Shown here: piece by piece, positions 35,976-45,801 of the stretch | How positions within the stretch are numbered: the stretch's first letter is position 1 | Layout of the letters: every line of letters begins with the position of its first letter | DNA from: Streptomyces tuirus | Lineage (GTDB): Bacteria; Actinomycetota; Actinomycetes; Streptomycetales; Streptomycetaceae | Assembly (NCBI RefSeq): GCF_014701095.1 | Contig: NZ_AP023439.1 | Coordinates: forward strand, 3,088,001 to 3,152,000 | Reading direction: 5' to 3' | DNA length: 64,000 nt | The notes under the pieces: model-generated | Database searches by the model: none | Seen by the model: only the letters and a program-made list of their open reading frames with translations | Told to the model about the DNA's origin: nothing | Made by a program: the position numbers and the translations under genes

Positions 35976-35987
35976 GCTCACACCGTA
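35975..35987 (-). promoter_or_regulatory. possible leaderless promoter of sepX
   Basis: TACGGT on the minus strand (35987-35982) lies six bases before the GTG at 35975, where transcription would begin at the start codon. No ribosome-binding site precedes this codon. The 138-bp spacer to rimJ is AT-rich and contains no gene. Confidence 0.4.
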
Positions 35988-36146
35988 GAGGGGTTTGCGT
36001 GAGGCCATCTGCCAATTGAGCCGGTGTGTCGCACGATCTGGCTGATATTTCGAACTTTTCTTGTGACCGATGCGATCAGCAGACCGCCCAGGCCGGGAAT
36101 TGATTGCCCTGAGACGGTCACCGGCCGATCAATTTCGAACACTTAT

Positions 36147-36773
36147 TCAATTTCCGGGGTGCTGCCGCATTCCCGGATTACTCTGCGACCGTGCCCGCTG
36201 CCAGCGCCTGAGCAACCCGTCCGGGACCTCTTCCGCGGTGAGGGCGAAGACGAGATGGTCGCGCCAGGCCCCGTCGATGTGGAGATAACGCGGCCGCAGC
36301 CCCTCCTCGCGGAATCCGAGTTTTTCCACGACCCGGCGGCTGGGCCCGTTCTCCGGGCGAATGCAGACCTCGATGCGGTGCAGTCCGACGGTGCGGAAAC
36401 AGTGGTCCGTGACCAGTGCCACCGCCGTCGGCATGACACCGCGTCCCGCCACCGACTCGTCGACCCAGTAGCCGACGTGGCCCGAGCACATCGAGCCCCA
36501 GGTGATGCCGGCGACCGTCAACTGCCCGACCAGCCGCCCCTGGTACTCGATGACGAAGGGCAGCATCCGGCCCGCGTTCGCCTCCGACCTCAGGTGGCGG
36601 ACCATCTGGCGGAAGGTCGGGCGGTGCGTCATCGGCCCGCCCGGCGTGGGCGGCGGGATCGTCGCCTCCCAGGGGCGCAGCCAGTCGCGGTTGCGCCGGT
36701 TGACCTCGCGCCACGCCCGCTGGTCGCGCAGCTTTATCGGCCGGAGGACGATGTCGCCGTCCACCAGCTCCAC
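36147..36773 (-). CDS. rimJ: ribosomal-protein-alanine N-acetyltransferase-like GNAT protein
   Basis: The 208-residue protein is a RimJ/RimL-type acetyltransferase: VDGDIVLRPIKLRDQRAWREVNRRNRDWL at the start, GHVGYWVDESVAGRGVMPTAVALV (acetyl-CoA site) and NGPSRRVVEKLGFREEG. In E. coli RimJ acetylates S5; here the target is unknown. Synteny with galU, moeA and glpR is the actinobacterial arrangement, which supports the symbol. Start codon GTG. Confidence 0.82.
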   Translation of the reverse strand: MELVDGDIVLRPIKLRDQRAWREVNRRNRDWLRPWEATIPPPTPGGPMTHRPTFRQMVRHLRSEANAGRMLPFVIEYQGRLVGQLTVAGITWGSMCSGHVGYWVDESVAGRGVMPTAVALVTDHCFRTVGLHRIEVCIRPENGPSRRVVEKLGFREEGLRPRYLHIDGAWRDHLVFALTAEEVPDGLLRRWQRARSQSNPGMRQHPGN

Positions 36774-36790
36774 GGGCCAGGAGGGGCTGT

Positions 36791-37327
36791 TCAGCTCGCA
36801 CCCCCGCTGCCGGGTCTGGGGTGGTCGCCGCCCCGGAGCTGCTCGACGGCGTGGATCAGCAGCGGCTCCAGGACGGCGAGGCCGTCCTTCACGCCGCCGC
36901 TGGAGCCGGGCAGATTGACGATCAGCGTGCCGCCCGCCACTCCGGCCAGGCCCCGGGAGAGCGCCGCCGTCGGCACCTTCTCCCGGCCGAACGCCCGGAT
37001 CGCCTCGGCGATGCCCGGCACCTCGTGGTCGATCACGCGGCGGGTCGCCTCGGGGGTGCGGTCGGTGGGCGAGATGCCGGTGCCGCCGGTGGTGACGATG
37101 ACGTCGTAGCCGGCGTCGACACCGGCGCGCAGGGCCGCCTCGACGGGGTCGCCGTCGGGGACGACCTGGGGGCCGTCGACCTCGAAGCCGAAGCCCTTCA
37201 GGCCATGGGCGATCATCGGGCCGCCCTTGTCCTCGTAGATCCCGGCGGCGGCCCGGTTCGAGGCCGTGACGACGAGAGCGGTGTACGGCGCGGTCGGTGC
37301 AGCGCCGATCGGCGTGTCCGGTGTCAT
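36791..37327 (-). CDS. mog: molybdopterin adenylyltransferase (MogA/MoaB family)
   Basis: The 178-residue enzyme activates molybdopterin with ATP for metal insertion. It has the MogA/MoaB pattern [42 protein letters not shown] and [12 protein letters not shown]. Only this domain is present. Its ATG overlaps the moaC stop, and rimJ follows 17 bp after its end. Confidence 0.9.
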   Translation of the reverse strand: MTPDTPIGAAPTAPYTALVVTASNRAAAGIYEDKGGPMIAHGLKGFGFEVDGPQVVPDGDPVEAALRAGVDAGYDVIVTTGGTGISPTDRTPEATRRVIDHEVPGIAEAIRAFGREKVPTAALSRGLAGVAGGTLIVNLPGSSGGVKDGLAVLEPLLIHAVEQLRGGDHPRPGSGGAS

Positions 37328-37833
37328 GCCCTGCTCCAGTCGCCCGACTTGCCGCCCGTCTTCTCCTCCACCCGTACGTCCGTGATGACCGCTCCCTTGT
37401 CGACCGCCTTGACCATGTCGATCACGGTGAGCGCGGCGACGGAGACCGCGGTGAGGGCCTCCATCTCGACGCCCGTGCGGTCCGTCGTCTTCACGGTGGC
37501 CAGGATCTCCACGGCGTCGTCCGCGACCGACAGGTCCAGTTTCACACCGGACACCGACAGCGGGTGGCAGAGCGGGATCAGGTCGGGGGTGCGTTTGGCG
37601 CCCATGATCCCCGCGATCCGAGCGGTCGCGAGGGCGTCGCCCTTGGGGACGCCCTCGCCGCGCAGCAGTTCGATGACGCGGGGCGAGACGAGGACGCGTC
37701 CGCTGGCACGGGCGGTGCGCGCGGTCACGTCCTTCTCCGACACGTCGACCATGCGGGCGGCGCCGGCCTCGTCGATGTGCGTCAGCCGGTCCGGCGTGCG
37801 GCCGTCGGGCGGGGATGGGTCCTGCGTGCTCAT
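37324..37833 (-). CDS. moaC: cyclic pyranopterin monophosphate synthase
   Basis: MoaC converts the GTP-derived cyclic precursor to cPMP in molybdenum cofactor synthesis. The 169-residue protein shows [18 protein letters not shown], the catalytic-site motif [11 protein letters not shown], and [28 protein letters not shown] at 37833, after a polar N-terminus. Overlaps mog by ATGA. Confidence 0.95.
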   Translation of the reverse strand: MSTQDPSPPDGRTPDRLTHIDEAGAARMVDVSEKDVTARTARASGRVLVSPRVIELLRGEGVPKGDALATARIAGIMGAKRTPDLIPLCHPLSVSGVKLDLSVADDAVEILATVKTTDRTGVEMEALTAVSVAALTVIDMVKAVDKGAVITDVRVEEKTGGKSGDWSRA

Positions 37834-37915
37834 GCTGTGTGGCGCTCCCGGTCCGGGCCCGTCGCGGTGCGGCGCACGGGCCTGTTGTGCGCGACACGGT
37901 ACCCCCAACCAGCGG

Positions 37916-39256
37916 CTATCGGCCGAGCAGGACCACCTCGACCTGGGTGCCGGGCTCGACGGAGACGGTGTCCTCGGGGACGGCGATCAGGGCGTCCGCG
38001 TGGGCGAGGGCGGCGACCAGGTGGGATCCGGCCCCGCCGACCGGGGTGACCTTGCCGTCGGCGTACGTGCCGCGCAGGAACTGGCGGCGGCCCTTCGGGG
38101 AGGTCAGCGCCTTGTCGGCGGTCAGCGTCGCCCGGGTCGTGGGGCGGTGGACGTCCTGCAGGCCCATCAGGGTGCGGATCGCGGGGCGGACGAACAGCTC
38201 GAAGGAGACGTACGACGACACCGGGTTGCCGGGCAGGGCCAGCAGCGGGGTGTGGTCGGGGCCGATGGAGCCGAAGCCCTGGGGCTTGCCGGGCTGCATG
38301 GCGAGTTTGCGGAAGTCGATGCCGCTGCCGGGCTCGTCCTCGTCGCCGACGTGCGACAGCGCCTCCTTGACCACGTCGTACGCGCCCACGCTCACCCCGC
38401 CCGTGGTGACCATCAGGTCGGCGCGGACCAGCTGGTCCTCGATGGTGGAGCGCAGGGTCTCGGCGTCGTCGGCCACGGCGCCCACGCGGTAGGCGATGGC
38501 GCCGGCGTCACGGGCGGCGGCGGTGAGGGCGAAGCTGTTGGAGTCGTAGATCTGACCGGGGCGCAGTTCCTCGTCGGGCTGGACGAGTTCGCTGCCGGTG
38601 GAGACCACCACCACGCGCGGGCGCGGGCGGACCCGGACGGTGCCGCGGCCGATCGCGGCGAGCAGGGCGATCTGGGGCGGGCCGAGGACGGTGCCGGTCT
38701 CCAGGGCGCGGTCGCCGGCCCGCACGTCGCTGCCCTTGGCGCGCACATGCGCGCGGGCCTCGGCGGGGCGGTAGACCTGCACGTGCCCGGTGGCGCCCTC
38801 GGGGCCGAGGCTGCGGGCGAGCATGCCGCGCACCGGGCCCTCGCCGAGCCCGCCGTCGGTCCACTCGACGGGCACGACCGTCTCGGCGCCGGGCGGCAGG
38901 GGGGCGCCGGTCATGATGCGGGCGGCCTGGCCGGGGCCCACGTGGAGCAGTCCGGCCTGGCCGGCGGCGACGTCCCCGACGACCTCCAGGGCCGCCGGGA
39001 ACTCCTCGCTCGCGCCCGCGACGTCCGCGACCCGTACCGCGTAACCGTCCATCGAGCTGTTGTCGAAGGGCGGCAGGGACACCGGCACCGTGATGTCCTC
39101 GACGAGGACGCAGCCCTGGGCGTCGAGCAGGTGCAGCTCGATGGGCTCCAGGGGCCGGACGGTGGCGAGGATGTCCTCCAGGTGCTCGTCCACCGACCAG
39201 AGGTGGTCGGAGCCGGAGTGGTCCTGGCCGGTGACGTGGGGCGCGGCGCTGCTCAA
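37916..39256 (-). CDS. moeA: MoeA-like molybdopterin molybdotransferase / gephyrin-like protein
   Basis: MoeA inserts molybdate into adenylylated molybdopterin. The 446-residue protein has [32 protein letters not shown], a central MoCF-like fold ([21 protein letters not shown]), and [18 protein letters not shown], followed by a C-terminal domain IV. The start is TTG, four bases after the galU stop, with GGAG upstream. In Corynebacterium the copy encoded between galU and rimJ-glpR is Glp, a gephyrin-like protein that binds FtsZ. This gene has the same place, so a division role is possible in addition to, or in place of, cofactor synthesis. Confidence 0.9.
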   Translation of the reverse strand: MSSAAPHVTGQDHSGSDHLWSVDEHLEDILATVRPLEPIELHLLDAQGCVLVEDITVPVSLPPFDNSSMDGYAVRVADVAGASEEFPAALEVVGDVAAGQAGLLHVGPGQAARIMTGAPLPPGAETVVPVEWTDGGLGEGPVRGMLARSLGPEGATGHVQVYRPAEARAHVRAKGSDVRAGDRALETGTVLGPPQIALLAAIGRGTVRVRPRPRVVVVSTGSELVQPDEELRPGQIYDSNSFALTAAARDAGAIAYRVGAVADDAETLRSTIEDQLVRADLMVTTGGVSVGAYDVVKEALSHVGDEDEPGSGIDFRKLAMQPGKPQGFGSIGPDHTPLLALPGNPVSSYVSFELFVRPAIRTLMGLQDVHRPTTRATLTADKALTSPKGRRQFLRGTYADGKVTPVGGAGSHLVAALAHADALIAVPEDTVSVEPGTQVEVVLLGR

Positions 39257-39260
39257 CGTG

Positions 39261-40160
39261 CTACATCTCCTCGGCTACGTAACTGCGGAGCCAGGTCCGG
39301 AAGTCCGGGCCCAGGTCTTCACGTTCGCATGCGAGTCGGACAATGGCACGCAGGTAGTCACCGCGGTCGCCGGTGTCATAGCGGCGGCCCTTGAAGACGA
39401 CGCCGTGCACGGGGCCGCCGATCTTTTCGTCCTCGGCGAGCTGCTGGAGGGCGTCGGTGAGCTGGATCTCGCCGCCGCGGCCGGGCTCGGTCCGGCGGAG
39501 TATGTCGAAGATGTGCGGGTCGAGGACGTAGCGGCCGATGATGGCGTAGTTGGAGGGGGCGTCCGCCGGGTCGGGCTTCTCGACGAGGCCGCTGACCTGG
39601 ACGACGTCGCTGTCCTCGGTGGTCTCCACGGCCGCGCAGCCGTAGAGGTGGATCTGCTCGGGGGCGACCTCCATGAGCGCGACGACGCTGCCGCCGCGCT
39701 GCTCCTGGACCTCGACCATGCGCTGCAGCAGCGGGTCGCGGGGGTCGATGAGGTCGTCGCCGAGGAGGACCGCGAAGGGCTCCTCGCCCACGTGCGGGGC
39801 GGCGCACAGGACGGCGTGGCCGAGGCCCTTGGGGTCGCCCTGGCGGACGTAGTGCATCGTCGCGAGGTCGCTGGACTCCTGCACCTTGGCGAGACGGCCG
39901 GCGTCGCCCTTCTTCTGCAGGGCCGACTCCAGCTCGTAGTTGCGGTCGAAGTGGTCCTCGAGGGGGCGCTTGTTGCGGCCCGTCACCATGAGGACGTCGT
40001 CGAGACCCGCGGCGACCGCCTCCTCGACCACGTACTGGATCGCGGGCTTGTCCACGACCGGCAGCATCTCCTTGGGAGTGGCTTTGGTGGCCGGCAGGAA
40101 CCGGGTGCCGAGGCCTGCTGCGGGAATGACAGCCTTGCTGATCCGAGGGTGCTGAGTCAT
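39261..40160 (-). CDS. galU: UTP--glucose-1-phosphate uridylyltransferase
   Basis: GalU makes UDP-glucose from UTP and glucose-1-phosphate for cell-wall and storage polysaccharides. The 299-residue protein has the nucleotidyltransferase motif AVIPAAGLGTRFLPATKATPKEMLPV, PVVDKPAIQYVVEEA, and VLLGDDLI. Start ATG at 40160; longer frames lack support. It heads a minus-strand set of moeA, moaC, mog, rimJ and sepX, each a few bases apart or with short gaps. Confidence 0.95.
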   Translation of the reverse strand: MTQHPRISKAVIPAAGLGTRFLPATKATPKEMLPVVDKPAIQYVVEEAVAAGLDDVLMVTGRNKRPLEDHFDRNYELESALQKKGDAGRLAKVQESSDLATMHYVRQGDPKGLGHAVLCAAPHVGEEPFAVLLGDDLIDPRDPLLQRMVEVQEQRGGSVVALMEVAPEQIHLYGCAAVETTEDSDVVQVSGLVEKPDPADAPSNYAIIGRYVLDPHIFDILRRTEPGRGGEIQLTDALQQLAEDEKIGGPVHGVVFKGRRYDTGDRGDYLRAIVRLACEREDLGPDFRTWLRSYVAEEM

Positions 40161-40214
40161 GTCCGCCACCCTATCCGGTGCCTTTGGTTGGAATCTGCGG
40201 CTCCGGTTCATAGG

Positions 40215-40228
40215 CGCTCATATGAGCG
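40215..40228. promoter_or_regulatory. palindrome in the galU / folate gene divergent region
   Basis: CGCTCATATGAGCG is a perfect 14-bp palindrome centred midway between the divergent start codons. It could be an operator for one or both genes; no regulator is suggested by context. Confidence 0.35.
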
Positions 40229-40253
40229 TATTGCCATAGTTCGGGAGCAACCA

Positions 40254-40877
40254 TTGAGGCCTATCGCACGTCCGGGCGAGCCTGACAAGCGGAGTTTGCG
40301 GCGCGAGATCCTCGCGGTGAGGAACAGGTTGACGGCGAATGACCTGCGGGAAACGTCGGCCGCGCTGGCCGGGCGGGCGCTGGAGCTGCCCGAGTTGGGG
40401 CAGGCCGGGACGGTGGCGGCGTATGTCTCGGTGGGGAGTGAACCCGGCACCCGCGCGCTACTGGACGCGCTGCACGCCCGGGGCGTGCGCGTGCTGCTGC
40501 CGGCCCTGCTGCCCGACAACGACCTGGACTGGGGGCCGTACGAGGGCGAGGGGTCCCTGGCGCGTGTGCAACACGGCGGCCGGATGGCCCTCTTCGAACC
40601 GGCGGGCGAGCGCCTCGGGCCGGACGCCGTGACCACCGCCGACGCGGTGCTGCTGCCGGGGCTCGCGGTGGACGCGCGCGGGATGCGGCTCGGGCGCGGC
40701 GGCGGCTCGTACGACCGGGTCCTGGCGCGGCTGGAGCGGGCGGCCGCTCATCCCGCCCTGGTGGTGCTGCTGTACGACTCCGAGGTCGTCGGGCACGTCC
40801 CGGAGGAGCCGCACGACCGGCCGGTGCACGCGGTGGTGACACCGTCGGGCGTACGGCGGTTCCTCCGGGAGCCGTGA
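40254..40877 (+). CDS. 5-formyltetrahydrofolate cyclo-ligase
   Basis: The 207-residue protein converts 5-formyl-THF to 5,10-methenyl-THF with ATP. It has the family start (PDKRSLRREILAVRNRL), VAAYVSVGSEPGTRALLDAL, and the C-terminal RLGRGGGSYDRVL and LYDSEVVGHVPEEPHDRPVHAVVT. TTG at 40254 is preceded by GGGAG seven bases upstream, which decides the start. Conserved divergent neighbour of galU in actinobacteria. Confidence 0.9.
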   Translation: MRPIARPGEPDKRSLRREILAVRNRLTANDLRETSAALAGRALELPELGQAGTVAAYVSVGSEPGTRALLDALHARGVRVLLPALLPDNDLDWGPYEGEGSLARVQHGGRMALFEPAGERLGPDAVTTADAVLLPGLAVDARGMRLGRGGGSYDRVLARLERAAAHPALVVLLYDSEVVGHVPEEPHDRPVHAVVTPSGVRRFLREP

Positions 40878-40881
40878 CGCG

Positions 40882-40915
40882 GAACGGCCCTCCACGCACG
40901 CGTGGAGGGCCGTTC
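40882..40915. terminator. bidirectional terminator
   Basis: A 16-bp perfect stem (GAACGGCCCTCCACGC and its complement) with a two-base centre lies between the convergent folate gene and the penicillin acylase gene. Confidence 0.8.
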
Positions 40916-40935
40916 GTCGTACTGGCGTCAGTGGC

Positions 40936-43767
40936 TCACGGTCTGAGCACCAGCTTGTCGCTCGTGCTCTTCTCGACCGCCTGGTCCGAGAAGGACCACG
41001 GCAGCAGCTCGCCGTCGGCCCACTTCTCGGTCTGGTCGACGTAGTGGGCGCTGTAGGCGTGCCCGGAGGCACCGGTGAGGTTGATCCACTTCGACTTGTC
41101 GAGGTCGCCGAGGTTCACCACCATCCGCATGGACGGCACCCACACCACCCCGTAGCCGCCGGCCGCGTTCCAGCCGGTCGCGTTGACCGTGGCCTCGCCG
41201 CCGCCGAGCTCCCAGGGGCCGCGGTTGAGGGCGTACTGGATGAAACCGGGGCCCGAGGTGCCGAGGGTCTGGTTCTTCAGGAACAGGCGGTGCAGCCGGC
41301 CCCAGCTCCAGGAGTCGATGTCCTTGCCGAGCTTGGCGGTCAGCTCCCAGCGGGCGTCGATCATGGCCCGCTTGAACAGCTGGTCGCGGTTGTGGGCGGC
41401 GGGGCGGGTGCCCACCTTGGGGGTGCTCCACCAGTCGCTGTCCGGCTGGTCCATCAGCTTGCGGACCACCTCGAACCACCGGTCGCCGCCGTCCGGCTGC
41501 GCCTTGTCGGGGTCGCGCTGGCCGCACTCGCGGACCTTCTCGGCCTCGTCGGCGGGGCCGGTGGTGTTGACCGGCTCGACCCACAGGCACTGACCCTTGG
41601 GACGCAGCTCCTTGGGCAGCTTGTTGCCGAAGGCGAGCTTGAGGACGTTGCGCCAGACCGCGTTGAAGTAGGCCGCCGCCGCGGAGTCGGCGTCCTGGGT
41701 GTAGTCCCAGCCCTCCAGGAGCTTCTGCGCCTCGCGGACGTCCCTGTTCTCGGGGTCGATCTTCAGCAGCGTGGGCACCAGCAGCCGGGCGACCTCGCTG
41801 CTGTTGTCCAGCTGCATCTGGCGCATGTCGTCCGTGGAGATCTTGCCGCCGTCCTTGATCTTCGACTGGATCAGGTCGGTGATCCGCTGGCTGCGCGCGC
41901 CGTAGCCCCAGTCCGCGGTGAGCGTGTACGGGTACGTCTCCGGGTCGATCACGGCCTGGTTGGCGGTGACGATGTAGCCGCGCTCCGGGTCGTACTCGTA
42001 GGGCAGCGCGTCCTGCGGGACGTAGCCGGTCCAGCGGTACTTGGAGTCCCAGCCGGGCGCCGGGATGGAGCCGTTGTCACTCTCCTCCCGCAGGGGGATC
42101 CTCCCCGGCAGCGTGTAGCCGATGTGGTTCTCGCTGTCGGCGTAGATCAGGTTCTGCGACGGCACCTCGAACTGCGAGGCGGCCTTGCGGAAGTCGGTCC
42201 AGTTCTTCGCCCTGTTCATGGCGAAGACGGCGTCCATGGTGGTGCCGGGCTGCAGGGCGGTCCAGCGCAGCGCGACGCCGTAGCCGTCGCCCCTGTCGGG
42301 GGCGGCGGTGTCGACGGTGGCCTTCTTGCCGACCTTCACGAGCTCCTCGTCGCGGTCGGACAGCAGGGGCCCGTTGTTGGTCTCCCGGACGACGATCTTC
42401 TTGGGTGAGCCGCCGGCGACCTTGATGGTCTCCTCGCGCGTCTCGAAGGGCTTGACCTTGCCGTCGTACAGGTAGCCGTCGCCGGTGATCTTCTCCAGGT
42501 AGAGGTCCGTGACGTCGACACCGGAGTTGGTCATGCCCCAGGCGATGTCCTGGTTGTGACCGATTATCACACCGGGCATGCCGGCAAAGCTGTAGCCGCT
42601 GACGTCGTACTGGCAGGCGCTGGAGACGCTGCGGCAGTGCAGGCCCATCTGGTACCAGACGGACGGCAGGGAGGGCGACAGGTGCGGGTCGTTGGCCAGC
42701 AGCGGCTTGCCGGTGATGGTGTGCTCCCCGCCGACGACCCAGGAGTTGGATCCGATGCCGTCGCCGTTCACGCCGACGGCCGGCGGGAGGTCGTCCAGGA
42801 CCCGGGTGAGGCCGCCGAGCTGGCTGTCCAGGCCCGCGGTGCCGGAGGCGCCGGAGGCGGTGCCGCTCGTGCCGGAGCCGCCTGGCGCCGTGCCGGTGGA
42901 GGTGCCACCCGTTCCGCTCGTCCCGGAGGTGCCGCTCGTGCCGGAGGTGCCGCTCGTGCCGGACGCGCCGGTCGTGCCGCCCTGCTGGAACGCCCCCGCC
43001 AGTTCGCTGTACTGGCCTTCCTGGACGATCGCCTTGTTCCTGCTGTACGGGTACTGCGGGTACAGGTCGGCGATCTGCTTCGGGCCGAGGCGGCTGGTGA
43101 GCAGGGCGCGGTCGATCTCGTCCTGCATGTTGCCGCGCAGGTCCCAGGCCATGGCCTTCAGCCAGGAGATCGAGTCGACCGGGGTCCACGCCTGCGGCTT
43201 GTAGTCGTTGGTGAAGCCCAGCGCCGCGTACTCCAGGGAGATGTCCTCGCCGTCCTTGCCCTGGAGGTAGGAGTTGACTCCCTCGGCGTAGGCCTGGAGG
43301 TACTTCTTCGTGGAGGCCGACAGTTTGGTGTCGTACTCCTGCTTGGCGACCCGGTCCCAGCCGAGGGTGCGCAGGAACTCGTCGTTGTCGACCTGGCTCT
43401 CGCCGAACATCTCCGACAGCCGCCCGGAGGCCATGTGGCGGCGGACGTCCATCTCGTAGAACCGGTCCTGCGCCTGGACGTAGCCCTGCGCCATGAACAG
43501 GTCCGCGTCGGAGGACGCGTATATCTGCGGGATGCCGTAGTTGTCGCGTTTGACCTCGACGGGACCCGAGAGGCCCTTCAGCGTGAGGGTGCCCTTGGTC
43601 TGCGGGAAGGAGGCCCGGACGGTACTGATGGACCAGTACGACCCGTAGGCAGCGCCTCCGATGAGGGCCAGCACCAGGACGAGCACGATAAGTCGGGCTT
43701 TGCGCCCCTTTCTCCTGCCGGACTTGCCGGGCTGCTGACCCGTGGAGGCGGTGGTGTTGGGGGGCAT
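40936..43767 (-). CDS. penicillin acylase family protein
   Basis: A 943-residue Ntn-hydrolase. An N-terminal membrane anchor (LIVLVLVLALIGGAAYGSYW, about 27-46) precedes the alpha chain (VEVKRDNYGIPQIYA, LFMAQGYVQAQDRFYEMDVRRHMASGRL). A Gly/Ser/Thr-rich linker of about 263-312 leads to the autocatalytic site GIGSNSWVV, whose Ser340 would be the first residue of the beta chain. LLANDPHL and HNQDIAWGMTNSG follow. Such enzymes hydrolyse amides, including acyl-homoserine lactones and penicillins; the true substrate is unknown. The ATG at 43767 is chosen. It is convergent with the folate gene and divergent from the antiporter gene. Confidence 0.92.
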   Translation of the reverse strand: MPPNTTASTGQQPGKSGRRKGRKARLIVLVLVLALIGGAAYGSYWSISTVRASFPQTKGTLTLKGLSGPVEVKRDNYGIPQIYASSDADLFMAQGYVQAQDRFYEMDVRRHMASGRLSEMFGESQVDNDEFLRTLGWDRVAKQEYDTKLSASTKKYLQAYAEGVNSYLQGKDGEDISLEYAALGFTNDYKPQAWTPVDSISWLKAMAWDLRGNMQDEIDRALLTSRLGPKQIADLYPQYPYSRNKAIVQEGQYSELAGAFQQGGTTGASGTSGTSGTSGTSGTSGTGGTSTGTAPGGSGTSGTASGASGTAGLDSQLGGLTRVLDDLPPAVGVNGDGIGSNSWVVGGEHTITGKPLLANDPHLSPSLPSVWYQMGLHCRSVSSACQYDVSGYSFAGMPGVIIGHNQDIAWGMTNSGVDVTDLYLEKITGDGYLYDGKVKPFETREETIKVAGGSPKKIVVRETNNGPLLSDRDEELVKVGKKATVDTAAPDRGDGYGVALRWTALQPGTTMDAVFAMNRAKNWTDFRKAASQFEVPSQNLIYADSENHIGYTLPGRIPLREESDNGSIPAPGWDSKYRWTGYVPQDALPYEYDPERGYIVTANQAVIDPETYPYTLTADWGYGARSQRITDLIQSKIKDGGKISTDDMRQMQLDNSSEVARLLVPTLLKIDPENRDVREAQKLLEGWDYTQDADSAAAAYFNAVWRNVLKLAFGNKLPKELRPKGQCLWVEPVNTTGPADEAEKVRECGQRDPDKAQPDGGDRWFEVVRKLMDQPDSDWWSTPKVGTRPAAHNRDQLFKRAMIDARWELTAKLGKDIDSWSWGRLHRLFLKNQTLGTSGPGFIQYALNRGPWELGGGEATVNATGWNAAGGYGVVWVPSMRMVVNLGDLDKSKWINLTGASGHAYSAHYVDQTEKWADGELLPWSFSDQAVEKSTSDKLVLRP
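42832..42981 (-). repeat. Gly-Thr-Ser repeat inside the penicillin acylase linker
   Basis: This segment encodes GTSGTSGTSGTSGTSGT-type sequence, from imperfect 9- and 18-bp units. It ends about 28 residues before Ser340, in the alpha-beta linker that acylases remove when they mature, so length change would be tolerated. Confidence 0.85.
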
Positions 43768-44005
43768 CGCTGTCCTTGCTGTCCTAACGCGAGCGGCAGG
43801 TTCGGCTGTGCTTTTAACTGAGCGCTGGAGCAACGATAGGCGCAGGGCCTTGCGCCCCTTGACGCGGAGTCGGGAACCGGCGCGGACTGACGTTCGATCT
43901 TGCCCCCGGAAGCGTCAAGAAATCGTCAAGAGTTAGGTAAGGTAACGAAGTAGTTGGCGCGGTGCGCCACAGCTTCATGTGCGATGTACGTGAGCCCACG
44001 CGCGC

Positions 44006-45535
44006 GTGCGTGCGGGCCAGGGAAGGATTCGGCCGCTGACTGTTCACCAGCTCAACCAGCTCCTGCTCGTCTGCTCGCTCGTCCTGCTCGTCGCCGTGGC
44101 AGCGGTACGGATCTCCTCGCGCAGCGGGCTCCCCAGCCTGCTCGTGTACCTGGGGATAGGCGTCGCCATGGGCCAGGACGGCGTGGGCGACATCCACTTC
44201 GACAACGCCGAGCTGACCCAGGTCATCGGATACGCGGCCCTGGTCGTGATCCTGGCCGAGGGTGGTCTGGGCACGAAGTGGAAGGAGATCAAGCCGGTCC
44301 TGCCCGCCGCCATGACACTGGCGCTCGCCGGTGTCGCGGTGAGCGTCGGGGTGACGGCGGCGGCCGCGCACTATCTGATCGGGCTGGAATGGCGGCAGGC
44401 GCTCATCATCGGGGCGGTCGTCTCCTCGACCGACGCGGCGGCCGTGTTCTCCGTGCTGCGCAAGATCCCCCTGCCCGCGCGCGTGACGGGCACGCTGGAG
44501 GCGGAGTCCGGATTCAACGACGCCCCCGTGGTCATCCTCGTGGTCTCCCTGTCCACGGCGGGGCCGGTCGAGCACTGGTACTCGCTGCTGGGCATGATCC
44601 TGCTGGAGCTGGCCATCGGCGCGGCCATCGGGCTCGCGGTGGGCTGGCTGGGCTCCTGGGGGCTGCGGCACGTGGCGCTGCCGGCCTCCGGCCTCTACCC
44701 GATCGCCGTCATGGCGATCGCCGTGGTGGCGTACGCGGCGGGCGCTCTGGCCCACGGCAGCGGCTTCCTCGCGGTGTACCTCGCATCGATGGTGCTGGGG
44801 AACGCGCGGCTGCCGCACTGGCCGGCGACGCGCGGGTTCGCCGAAGGGCTCGGCTGGATGGCCCAGATCGGCATGTTCGTCCTGCTCGGCCTGCTCGTCA
44901 CGCCGCACGAGCTGGGCGACGACATCGTGCCCGCGCTGGTCATCGGGCTGGTGCTGACCATGGTGGCGCGACCGCTCAGCGTGGTGCTCTGCCTGACCCC
45001 GTTCCGCGTGCCCTGGCAGGAACAGGCCCTGATGTCCTGGGCGGGACTGCGCGGGGCCGTGCCCATCATCCTGGCGACGATCCCGATGGTGGAGGGCGTG
45101 GACTCCACCCGCCGGATCTTCAACATCGTCTTCGTGCTGGTGGTCGTGTACACCCTGGTCCAGGGGCCGACGCTGCCCTGGCTGGCCCGCAAGCTGGGCC
45201 TCGGCGACGGGTCGGAGGCCGCCGACCTCGGCATCGAGTCGGCACCGCTGGAGCGGCTGCGCGGGCACCTGCTGTCCGTGGCGATCCCCGGCGAGTCGAA
45301 GATGCACGGCGTGGAGGTGGCCGAGCTGCGGCTGCCGCACGGCGCGGCCGTGACACTCATCGTGCGCGGGGGCGAATCGTTCGTCCCGCTGCCGACGACG
45401 ATCCTGCAACGAGGGGACGAGCTCCTGGTGGTCGCCACGGATCCCGTCCGGGACGCAACCGAGAGCCGGCTGCGGGCCGTGGGACACGGCGGCAAACTGG
45501 CCGGCTGGCTGGGGACGGACGGGGCGGGACGGTAG
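44006..45535 (+). CDS. potassium/proton antiporter, CPA1 family with RCK_C domain
   Basis: A 509-residue protein with about 12 membrane helices of the Na+/H+ exchanger type (SSTDAAAVFSVLRKI, ESGFNDAPVVILV, SWAGLRGAVPIILATIPM) and a C-terminal TrkA_C/RCK_C-like domain (LRLPHGAAVTLIVRGG, LPTTILQRGDELLVVATD). Likely a K+/H+ antiporter. GTG 44006 gives the listed start; a CTG at 44036 (L-T-V-H-Q-L-N-Q) lies nine bases after GGAAGG and better matches the family start, so it may be the true one. A direct repeat GTCAAGA lies in the AT-rich upstream region near 43915-43930. Confidence 0.85.
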   Translation: MRAGQGRIRPLTVHQLNQLLLVCSLVLLVAVAAVRISSRSGLPSLLVYLGIGVAMGQDGVGDIHFDNAELTQVIGYAALVVILAEGGLGTKWKEIKPVLPAAMTLALAGVAVSVGVTAAAAHYLIGLEWRQALIIGAVVSSTDAAAVFSVLRKIPLPARVTGTLEAESGFNDAPVVILVVSLSTAGPVEHWYSLLGMILLELAIGAAIGLAVGWLGSWGLRHVALPASGLYPIAVMAIAVVAYAAGALAHGSGFLAVYLASMVLGNARLPHWPATRGFAEGLGWMAQIGMFVLLGLLVTPHELGDDIVPALVIGLVLTMVARPLSVVLCLTPFRVPWQEQALMSWAGLRGAVPIILATIPMVEGVDSTRRIFNIVFVLVVVYTLVQGPTLPWLARKLGLGDGSEAADLGIESAPLERLRGHLLSVAIPGESKMHGVEVAELRLPHGAAVTLIVRGGESFVPLPTTILQRGDELLVVATDPVRDATESRLRAVGHGGKLAGWLGTDGAGR

Positions 45536-45801
45536 GGGAGGTTTGTCCCCTTTGCGATTTACAAGGCAGACCGGCCCGTGGTGCTCACTTTCACAGGCAC
45601 GTACCCCTTGATCCCTGTACGATGAAGGCGTTACCCCAGATCGAACCAACTCTGCCTGACGCAGAGCTGGCGCGACCGTATGGCGGTCGGGACACCCCTC
45701 CTCACCGGGCCCCGGCATCTACCGCAGTTCCGCGCAAGAGGACAGCTCTCGGCGCCGCCCGCTACGGGGCCGCGCTACCAGGCGGCAGAAAGGCACGGGC
45801 C

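Noticed and set aside
45622..45801. 60-residue N-terminal extension of the MFS protein
   Set aside because: Lacks family resemblance, and the internal GTG has a good ribosome site; the ATG lies in promoter-like sequence.
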